From: DASUBN01 sp036500225
GTDB lineage: Bacteria; Pseudomonadota; Gammaproteobacteria; Natronospirales; REEB76
Direction: 5' to 3'
Assembly (NCBI GenBank): GCA_036500225.1
Contig: DASYCJ010000096.1
Coordinates: 1-9,169 of the forward strand
DNA: 9,169 bases
The notes beneath the pieces are model-generated. The model was not told where the DNA came from and ran no database searches. It saw only the letters and a program-made list of their open reading frames with translations. The position numbers and the translations under genes are program-made. Positions 1 to 6,053 of this stretch are shown in pieces (the stretch's first letter is position 1; each line of letters opens with the position of its first letter).

Positions 1-789
1 CCCCAGCGGCTGGAGTTGCATTATGCGAGCCGCGCACTCAACTCCATCGAGATCAACGGCTCGTTCTACTCCCTGCAGAGTCCTGAGAGTTACGCCAAAT
101 GGCACGATGAAACACCCGAGGATTTCGTCTTTTCCGTGAAGGGGAACCGCTACATCACCCACATCCGCCGCCTCAAGGATACGAAGCCCCTGCTCGCAAA
201 CTTCTTCGGCTCGGGTGTACTGCATCTGCGCAGGAAACTTGGTCCGTTCCTATGGCAGCTTCCGCCGAGCCTGCGATATGACGCGGGATTGGTCGAAACG
301 TTTTTCCAAGGACTTCCCCGCAGCTTCGCCGAGGCATCGCGCCTGACCACCGCCGCCGACCGTATCGAGCCGGATCTCCCCGAGCCGCTTCCCCGCCGGC
401 GACTCCGCCATGCACTGGAGGTGCGGCATCACAGCTTCGAGGACTCAGGTTTCGTCGAACTCGCCCGCCGCTACGATGTAGCCATCGTGTTCGCGGACAC
501 CGCTGGCAAATGGCCCTATATCGAGGACCTGACTTCGGACTTCGTCTACGCGCGCCTACATGGTGAGATCGAGCTATACAAGAGCGGGTATGACGATGCA
601 TCCCTCCGCTGGTGGGCAAGACGCATCAAACTCTGGCAGGCGGGCCGTCAACCCAAGGATGCGGCAACCCTATCTTCCAGGAAGCCTCGCCGCGTGAGAC
701 GCGATATCTACTTTTACTTCGACAACGACGTGAAAGTGCGCGCCCCATTCGACGCTGCGCGCCTGGCGCAGATGCTGGCACCGACGTAG
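1..789 (+). CDS. DUF72 (YecE-like) family protein, 5'-truncated by window edge
   Basis: The frame is open from base 1 to the TAG at 787-789, so 262 residues of the C-terminal part are visible and the true start lies outside the window. The TTG at 16 is an internal Leu codon, not a convincing start. Family hallmarks of DUF72, numbered from the window edge: EINGSFY at 17-23, the KGNRYITH segment at 47-54, KLGPFLWQLPPS at 79-90, LEVRHHSF at 139-146, and a C-terminal block with YFYFDNDVKVRAPFDAARL that matches the family's usual FNND...A end. DUF72 proteins are cytosolic TIM-barrel-like proteins of about 240-300 residues with no established reaction. The visible part is therefore most of the protein and its C-terminus is intact. 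A 157-bp gap with its own promoter separates it from the next gene, so it is probably not in an operon with it. The family call is secure; the function is unknown. Confidence 0.9.
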   Translation, partial: PQRLELHYASRALNSIEINGSFYSLQSPESYAKWHDETPEDFVFSVKGNRYITHIRRLKDTKPLLANFFGSGVLHLRRKLGPFLWQLPPSLRYDAGLVETFFQGLPRSFAEASRLTTAADRIEPDLPEPLPRRRLRHALEVRHHSFEDSGFVELARRYDVAIVFADTAGKWPYIEDLTSDFVYARLHGEIELYKSGYDDASLRWWARRIKLWQAGRQPKDAATLSSRKPRRVRRDIYFYFDNDVKVRAPFDAARLAQMLAPT

Positions 790-892
790 CGAACATGACC
801 GCCGTCTCCTGATAGACGCGCCACGCTCGACCGTCGTCGCAGATCGTCTGTATGCAAAATGTTTCCACGTCTTAAAATCCGAAAACCTGGCG

Positions 893-909
893 CGATGTAA
901 CATATAATG
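893..909 (+). promoter_or_regulatory. Putative promoter of the first AMIN-like gene (perfect TATAAT at 903-908)
   Basis: The segment CGATGTAACATATAATG holds a perfect sigma70 -10 hexamer, 38 bases before the ATG at 947. A nearly identical 17-base segment (16 matches) lies at 2071-2087 in the same place before the paralogous gene, which supports it as a functional element kept through the duplication. No good TTGACA-like -35 box is found 16-18 bases upstream (the region reads CGAAAA), so activity may depend on an activator or on the conserved bases flanking the -10. The region from 840 to 910 is more AT-rich than the genes around it. Confidence 0.6.
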
Positions 910-946
910 TGCATCTTCACCGACAGTCCAGATTCCAGGGCAAGAC

Positions 947-1981
947 ATGGCTTTCAGAACCGCGAAGACGCCTGGTAAGGATCAGGCTGGCCGAGACTCC
1001 ATATCTCCCGAAGGACGCCGCCGCCGGCGTGCAGCCTTGTTATTCCTGACCCTGCTCTTGATGATCGGCAGCTATCTTTTGGGTCGCGACACTTCTCAGC
1101 CCGCGACTGCGCCGGTGGATTTCGAGACTCCTACACTGGCACCGGCTCCCAGCACCGCGGCTCCGGCGCCCACGCCCAGCACCGTGGTGCCTCCTCCGGC
1201 CGTCACGGCGCTGGCACCGGCCACTACACCGGCAGCACCAGCTGCGTCCCTCACGCTCGCCGCTGCCACAGAGGCCCCGCCCGTGACCGCGCTTCTGGAA
1301 GTGAGTGTCGGCACCCGCAACAACGGCGGCCTGACCTTGAAGTTCGACCATCCCGTGTCCTGGGTGGTGAGTGACAACCTGGGCAAGGGCGATGCCCAAG
1401 TGGATATCCAGGGTGTGCATAACTTAGATACCTTCCCCCGCAACCTGCCGCTACCTCCCGGCGTGAAGATCATCCACGCGGGCATCGTGGATGCGGACAC
1501 CCTGCATCTTCGCTTCACCTTGCGCCAAGGCGTACGCGCCTTCACGGCACCCGCTGACGGGCCGTCACCCATATTGAGCTTGTTCTTCCGCACCGCTGCC
1601 GAAGGCTTCAAGGCCCCAGCCCTGCCGCCGTATATACAGACCACCGGCGGCTGCGGCGCGCCCTCCGCGGCCAGTGGCAGGGCCATCGCCCTGCTACAGC
1701 GTTCTCTGGATAAGAATCCGACTTATGCTGACGTTCGCACTGCCCTCACCCTGCTGGCGGCCTGTTCCGGCGACGGCGGCAAGGCGGAACTGCTGCTGAC
1801 CCAAAGCCTCAAGACCGGCGTGAACAGCGCCATGCGGATTACCGCTGCGGATGCGGCACTGCGTTTCGCCCGTGGCGACACAGCCGGCGCCCTGCAGCTG
1901 CTGAAGGCCAACTCCGCAGACGCAGTGGGCGATGCCGGTTATGCGGAACTGATGGCAGACTTGCAGGCTGCCGCCCACTAA
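947..1981 (+). CDS. Inner-membrane-anchored periplasmic protein with AMIN-like domain and TPR-like C-terminus
   Basis: This is a 344-residue protein that I cannot assign to a named gene. Residues 1-28 are a short cytoplasmic tail ending in an Arg cluster (24-28). Residues 29-46 form one hydrophobic segment (LLFLTLLLMIGSYLL), giving an N-in, C-out topology. Residues about 50-113 are a Pro/Ala/Thr-rich periplasmic linker. Residues about 116-216 form a compact beta-rich domain with GGLTLKFDHPVSW, a VDI.GV strand, TFPRNLPLPPGV and a final LSLFF strand. Its pattern resembles AMIN domains, which localise proteins to the cell wall or bind secretin-type machines. Residues about 243-344 are Ala/Leu-rich paired helices (AIALLQRSLDKNP, AELLLTQSLKTG, AGALQLLKANSA) resembling TPR repeats, as in MshN/PilW-like proteins. 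Two cysteines (C236, C273) lie in the periplasmic part and could pair. The start is supported by AGGG at 937-940, 6 bases before the ATG. The gene following at 2128 is a paralogue. Domain names are by eye and need profile comparison. Confidence 0.8.
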   Translation: MAFRTAKTPGKDQAGRDSISPEGRRRRRAALLFLTLLLMIGSYLLGRDTSQPATAPVDFETPTLAPAPSTAAPAPTPSTVVPPPAVTALAPATTPAAPAASLTLAAATEAPPVTALLEVSVGTRNNGGLTLKFDHPVSWVVSDNLGKGDAQVDIQGVHNLDTFPRNLPLPPGVKIIHAGIVDADTLHLRFTLRQGVRAFTAPADGPSPILSLFFRTAAEGFKAPALPPYIQTTGGCGAPSAASGRAIALLQRSLDKNPTYADVRTALTLLAACSGDGGKAELLLTQSLKTGVNSAMRITAADAALRFARGDTAGALQLLKANSADAVGDAGYAELMADLQAAAH

Positions 1982-2043
1982 GCAGCTTCTATCCAAGAGC
2001 TGTGCCTCGCCGGCCGCCAGATACTCAGCATACAAAGCACTTT

Positions 2044-2069
2044 TCATCGCAGCCCTGCAGCGGCGATGA
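2044..2069. repeat. 7-bp inverted repeat upstream of the second promoter
   Basis: TCATCGC at 2044-2050 and GCGATGA at 2063-2069 are perfect inverted arms separated by 12 bases. They end 11 bases before the TATAAT at 2081, a position suitable for a regulator. No similar repeat is seen before the first paralogue, and no T-run follows on the plus strand, so an intrinsic terminator for the upstream gene is not supported. A 7-bp repeat can occur by chance in a sequence of this composition. The rest of the 1982-2127 gap shows nothing else beyond the promoter segment and the ribosome-binding site. Confidence 0.3.
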
Positions 2070-2070
2070 C

Positions 2071-2087
2071 CGATGCAACATATAATG
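2071..2087 (+). promoter_or_regulatory. Putative promoter of the second AMIN-like gene (perfect TATAAT at 2081-2086)
   Basis: CGATGCAACATATAATG differs by one base from the segment at 893-909 and ends 40 bases before the ATG at 2128, compared with 37 for the first gene. The -10 hexamer is a consensus match, and again no clear -35 box is present (CAGCGG at the 17-bp spacing). The shared block suggests that both paralogues are expressed from their own, similarly regulated promoters, although read-through from the first gene is not excluded because no terminator is evident between them. Confidence 0.6.
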
Positions 2088-2127
2088 GCCGCTTCAATTT
2101 TGCTCATCGGTTTCAAGGGGTTGGGGT

Positions 2128-3108
2128 ATGGCCGTCATCAAAGAACGCGCACCGGGCGTGAAGAAGAAAGTCCGTAAACGCAGCGATACCTCGACCGCGA
2201 TCGTAGTCGCAGGTCTGCCGAAGAAGCCCCGCAAGGCCCGCGCGGCCTCCCCTGCGCCCAAGCGCAAGCGCAAACGGCCCAGCCGCCCGGCCCCAGTAGA
2301 CCTAGAGCGGAAAGACTTCTTTGGCGAGAGCAATGCGGTCTCGCCCCAGGTGGGACAGAGCCAGGTCCGCCGGGGCAGCCTGGTGCTCGCCCCAACCACC
2401 GGCCAAAACAACCTGCTTCTGATCAGCAGCCCCGTGGCGCCGGCTCCCAGTCCGCGCCGCCGCGTCTTATATATATTGTTGCTCTTGTTGCTGATGGTGG
2501 GCAGCTTCTGGATGGGCCGCTTCACCGACCACCCCGTCGGCTTACCGGTCGACTTCCAGAGTGAGGCCCCGACCTCCAGCCCGGCCCCGGCTTCCAGCAC
2601 CGCGACTGTCGCGGCCGCAATACCGGCGGTGATCTCCGCCCCCGCCGCCCATACGGCGGCGGCCAAACCCAAGACCAGCATCACCTCTTCGATCGTCGCA
2701 AGCATCAAGGCGAAGGTGGCTGCCATCCGTCACGGATCCGGCACTGCGCTCCGGGAAGTGAGCGTGGGCACCAGCAGCCGTGGCGGCCTGACCCTCAAGT
2801 TCGACCAACCGGTGTCCTGGACCACCAAGGATAACGACGGGCGTGGCGAGGCGGAAGTGGATATCGCGGGCGTACGCAACCTGGGGACCTTCCCGCGCAA
2901 CCTGCCGCTGCCTCCGGGCGTGATGGTGATCCACGCGGCCATCAGTGGGCCGGATACCCTGCGCCTGTGGTTCACCCTGTTGCCGAACCTGAGGGTCTTC
3001 GCCGCACCGGATGGCGGTGGTCCTTCGCGGACTTTGAATGTGTACTTCCGTACCGACGCTGAAGGCAGCGCGGCCCCCACCTTGCCGGCGGCGGTCACGC
3101 GGAACTGA
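2128..3108 (+). CDS. Inner-membrane-anchored AMIN-like protein with long basic cytoplasmic tail; paralogue lacking the TPR-like end
   Basis: This is a 326-residue paralogue of the protein encoded at 947-1981. Residues 1-111 are predicted cytoplasmic and very basic in the first half (VKKKVRKR, KKPRKARAA, APKRKRKRPSRPAP), reminiscent of histone H1-like or nucleic-acid-binding tails. Residues 113-131 form a transmembrane segment (YILLLLLLMVGSFWMG). Residues 140-205 are a Pro/Ala/Ser linker. Residues 207-313 form the AMIN-like domain, about 60% identical by hand count to the first gene's domain, with GGLTLKFDQPVSW and TFPRNLPLPPGV conserved. Homology begins in the membrane segment (LLLMVGS..MGR.T, then PVDF), so the basic tail is specific to this copy. 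The protein stops shortly after the domain at TGA 3106-3108, and the helical end of its paralogue is missing. It has no cysteines. The start is supported by AAGGGG at 2115-2120, 7 bases before the ATG. No named gene is recognised. Confidence 0.8.
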   Translation: MAVIKERAPGVKKKVRKRSDTSTAIVVAGLPKKPRKARAASPAPKRKRKRPSRPAPVDLERKDFFGESNAVSPQVGQSQVRRGSLVLAPTTGQNNLLLISSPVAPAPSPRRRVLYILLLLLLMVGSFWMGRFTDHPVGLPVDFQSEAPTSSPAPASSTATVAAAIPAVISAPAAHTAAAKPKTSITSSIVASIKAKVAAIRHGSGTALREVSVGTSSRGGLTLKFDQPVSWTTKDNDGRGEAEVDIAGVRNLGTFPRNLPLPPGVMVIHAAISGPDTLRLWFTLLPNLRVFAAPDGGGPSRTLNVYFRTDAEGSAAPTLPAAVTRN

Positions 3109-3147
3109 TGTCTGACTGACCTGCAGGTCGCCGCCGGAAAGCCCTGA
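3099..3147 (+). pseudogene. Out-of-frame remnant of the TPR-like C-terminus of the second paralogue
   Basis: GCGGAACTGATG at 3099-3110 is identical to 1943-1954 near the end of the first paralogue, where it encodes AELM in the C-terminal AELMADLQAAAH. Here it lies in another frame from the 2128-3108 gene and itself creates that gene's TGA stop. A tandem TGACTGAC follows at 3113-3120. If one TGAC copy is ignored, the DNA from 3099 reads AELMSDLQVAAGKP and then TGA at 3145-3147, a close match to the first paralogue's end. This indicates that the second gene once had the helical domain, lost about 300 bp of it, and acquired a 4-base duplication in the stump. Confidence 0.7.
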
Positions 3148-3158
3148 CTCTCCGGCGG
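3131..3158. repeat. Hairpin-forming inverted repeat downstream of the second paralogue
   Basis: CCGCCGGA at 3131-3138 and TCCGGCGG at 3151-3158 form a perfect 8-bp GC-rich stem with a 12-base loop. It lies 22 bases after the plus-strand stop and could stop or stabilise that transcript. No T-run follows, so a standard intrinsic terminator is not shown. It partly overlaps the decayed TPR tail. Confidence 0.4.
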
Positions 3159-3170
3159 GCCCACTCCGTA

Positions 3171-3211
3171 TAAAAGTGCGGGAGTCGATGGTGTCGGCCA
3201 CCGACTCCCGC
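3171..3211 (-). terminator. Probable intrinsic terminator of the giant minus-strand gene
   Basis: GCGGGAGTCG at 3178-3187 and CGACTCCCGC at 3202-3211 form a perfect 10-bp stem. It is extended after one mismatch by TGG/CCA (3189-3191 with 3198-3200) around a six-base loop. Read on the minus strand, the stem is followed by CACTTTTAT, a short T-run (3171-3175 on the plus strand). It lies about 90 bases past the stop of the minus-strand gene. The stem could also slow transcripts arriving from the plus strand, but no T-run follows on that side. Confidence 0.65.
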
Positions 3212-3301
3212 CGTGCCAACCCCGGACGTCCATCCGCGGGCATCCGAAGTCACACAACCCTCTGTCCTTAGACCCTCTGTACCAAACCCCCTGCTGAAAA
3301 C

Positions 3302-6053
3302 TTACGGCGCCGCCGGCAAGACGACCTTGCTGGCCGACGCCCAATCCTTGACCGTGTCCTGATCGAACTTGAAGCGGAAGCGCAGGAAGATGCCCTTCGC
3401 TGTGTAGTGGTTCGCGGTGAAGTCCGGATCGTAGAAGCCGCTGAAGTTGTAACCCACGCTGATCCAGGCGTTGGTGCCCACGTCCCAGCCGGTCTCGATG
3501 CCGTAGCTGCCGTTCACGGTGCCCGCGGTCCAGGAGTGGATACGGCTCACCAGGAAGCCCACGTCCCACTTAGGCTTGATGTCGTAGCGGAACTCGCTGC
3601 CCATGATGTCGGTGTAGCCCTGGTAGCTGCCCGAGTCGAAGGCGAAGCGCGCGAGCTTGGCGCCGTAGTACAGCGAGATCTGGTAGCGGTCTTCGATCGT
3701 GTAGTTGGCCTGCAGGTTGTCCACGAGCTTCCAGTTCTTCATGTCCAGGCCGTAGGTGGCCACGGTCTGCGGATTGTTGGCCAGGGTCGCGGCGGATTCC
3801 TGGCTCGCGGCGACACCGGTGGTGGTGGCGAACTGCGGCATGGACTGCAGGCCGGACTGGTCGGCATAGATGAGGTCGAGCTGCTGCAGCCAGGACCAGC
3901 GGCTGTCATCCGGGCGGAAGGCGTAACCCAGGCGACCGTCGATGCTGTCGGAGGTACCGCCGACCGTATAGAAACTATGGAAGGCCTGCAGGCTAGCGCT
4001 GAAGGCCTGGCCCTGGGACAGGCTGCGGTAGAAGCCCGCGAACAGGTTGCGGGTGCTCTCGTCATCCGAGTTCAGGGTCTCGAAGCGGCCGTTCATGGAC
4101 CAGGTGTCCTGGTGATAGCCGAAGCCCACGAACAGGGCGTTGAAGTCCTCGGTCTGGGTGCCGACAGCGGGTGCAGTCACGGCGGTGGTACCCGTGGTGC
4201 CCGGCGTGGTGCCTGCAACACTGGTCGTGCTGGTGGTGCCGGTACCGGTGACCGCCGGGGCCGCGAAGTTTTCCTGGTGGATGGTGGCGACACGGTTGTA
4301 ACCCGCCTGCAAGCTCAGGTTCGGGGTCACGTCGAAGCCCTGGGTCAGGCCCATGGTGGAGAACAGGCGCGGGCCGTATTCGCTGTTCTCCTGGCTGATG
4401 GAGGTGTCCACCTGGCCGTGGGTCCAGGGCTGGGCCTTCACGCCGAACTCGGTGGTGCGATCGGACAGCTCGGCGCCGGAAGAAGCTTCCTCATCCACGA
4501 ACAAGCTGGCTTGCTTGGTGACCTTATAGTCCACGCCGGCAGAGACCATGTTCGGATACTGCGGATCGGCGGCCTCGCCGTTCACGCTGGTCTGCACGTT
4601 GCCATGCAGCACCACCTTCTGGTCGAGGATGCCATAGCTGCCGTTGGCGGTGACCTGGTTGGTGGCGAAGTCGCCCTGGGCGGAGGTGCCGGCGACCGTG
4701 GGGGTGAGACTCGGATAGCTGTCCTGGGCACGCTGCAGACCCACTCCCGCGGTGTCGCCGCTCTTGGCTTTGTACTGGACGCCGGTGCTGACCACGTCGG
4801 TGGTCACGTCGTAGGCCAACGACTGCTGGTCTTGCAGCTGACCGAGGATGGACCAATTCTGGTCCAGGTTGTACTTGGTGTCATCGCCGATGCGGCGCAT
4901 GCCAGCATCGCCCAGGCTCTGCTGGCCGAGGCCGAAGGTGGGAGCCTCATTCTTCACATACAGGTCGTTCTGCAGGGCGACGCTGTTGGTCTTCAGGTCC
5001 ACGCCGTATGCGGTGCCGCTGGAGTCGCTGGTGCTGGTACCACCGGTGGTCACGGTCGCGCCGGGCACGGTGTTCACGGTGCTCAGGCCGCTCACGCTGC
5101 TGAGGTCACCCTGAGGACCGTTATTGGTGCGGGCCACTTCCGCCTTCAACTGCGTGCTCTGGGTCACCTGCACGCGCAGATCGGCGCCGGCCAGCTTGTT
5201 GCTGCCATCGCTGCTGCCTTCGCTGACGCCGGTCAGGCCTAACTCCACCTTGCCATCAGCGGTCTTGACCGAGGCGCGGCCGCCGGCGGTGAGCGAGTTG
5301 GCAGCCCCGGTGGACACCTCGTACTCGACCACGATGTACTCGGGGTTGAAGTTCGAGTCGCGCGGCGGTACCGGCTGCTTGAAGAAGATCGTGCCGCCGA
5401 AGTAGTCGAGAGTGTAATCCACGAACGGGGTGAGCTGCTGGGTCGAGAGCACCGCGTTGGTGTAACGATCGCGCACTTCGATGCTGACGCGCTCCGAGTT
5501 GATCAGCAACTGGGTGTGGGACAGGTGATACAGGCCAGAGGTACCGTTGCCCTGGATCTCGTCCTGCACGTAGCCCTGGTCGTTCTGGGCGGCGAAGGCC
5601 GTGTAACCGAAGTGCTCGCCCTGGTAGGCGCTCTTCACGCCAGTGAACTGGCGGTCATAGCGCGACAGGTCGGTGACCGTCAGGCCGGTGTCGTAGTCGC
5701 CGAACATGGCATAGAACTGCCCGCGCTCGATCTTGATGTACAGCTTCTGGGAGCTGGAAGCATCGAAGCCCTGCTCCGAGCCGTCGCCATACAACATGAA
5801 GTAGGTGTTGGGGTTCACCGCCTGCTGCAGGCCATTGGTGAGTACGCCGCCGGCCTTGGCGGAATCATAGGAGCTGGTCACCAGGAAGCCGCCGGCGATG
5901 GTGCCCTTGGCGTAGTAGGCGATGCGCCCGTCCTGGTAGATGTTGCTGTTCGGGTCGTCACCCTGCAGCGTCTGCATGTTGTTCTTGATCTTGTCGAAGG
6001 CGGCGGTGCCGCTGGCCACGCCCACCAGGATCCAGTCGCGGCCAGCCGGCGCC
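3302..6053 (-). other. Predicted outer-membrane beta-barrel region of the giant protein
   Basis: Residues from about 1030 to 1945 alternate hydrophobic and polar residues, with frequent aromatic residues, Gly/Asn/Asp turns and no cysteine, as expected for a transmembrane barrel. Good strand candidates include IAYYAKGTIAGGFLVTSSYD (1073-1092), KLYIKIERGQFYAMFGDYD (1132-1150), FGYTAFAAQND (1177-1187), YQISLYYGAKLARFAF (1819-1834) and GIFLRFRFKFD (1916-1926). At over 900 residues it is far bigger than OmpA-type barrels and in the size range of usher- or TonB-receptor-like barrels. The protein ends about 19 residues after the last strand instead of on a terminal aromatic residue. Strand number cannot be fixed by eye. 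Confidence 0.65.

Noticed and set aside
16..18. TTG as the start codon of the DUF72 gene
   Set aside because: The frame is open to base 1, and the DUF72 family normally has more N-terminal residues before the EINGSFY-type motif; this is an internal Leu codon of a gene cut by the edge.
790..892. Possible terminator after the DUF72 gene
   Set aside because: No strong GC-rich stem followed by a T-run was found in this stretch on the plus strand.
3257..3280. Direct repeat ACCCTCTGT at 3257-3265 and 3272-3280
   Set aside because: Only two 9-base copies 15 bases apart, just past the stop of the minus-strand gene; too short and isolated to call an array or attachment site.
2094..3569. Minus-strand open frames overlapping the second paralogue (for example 2542-3243, 2730-3569, 2094-2726)
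   Set aside because: They are Arg/Gly/Pro-rich antisense translations. The plus-strand gene has a promoter, a ribosome-binding site, a membrane segment and a conserved paralogue.
3407..5242. Long plus-strand open frame (611 codons) opposite the giant gene
   Set aside because: Its protein is an Ala/Gly/Val/His-rich translation typical of the antisense of a high-GC gene, has no recognisable domain and no ribosome-binding site that stands out, and the minus-strand frame has clear domain homology throughout.
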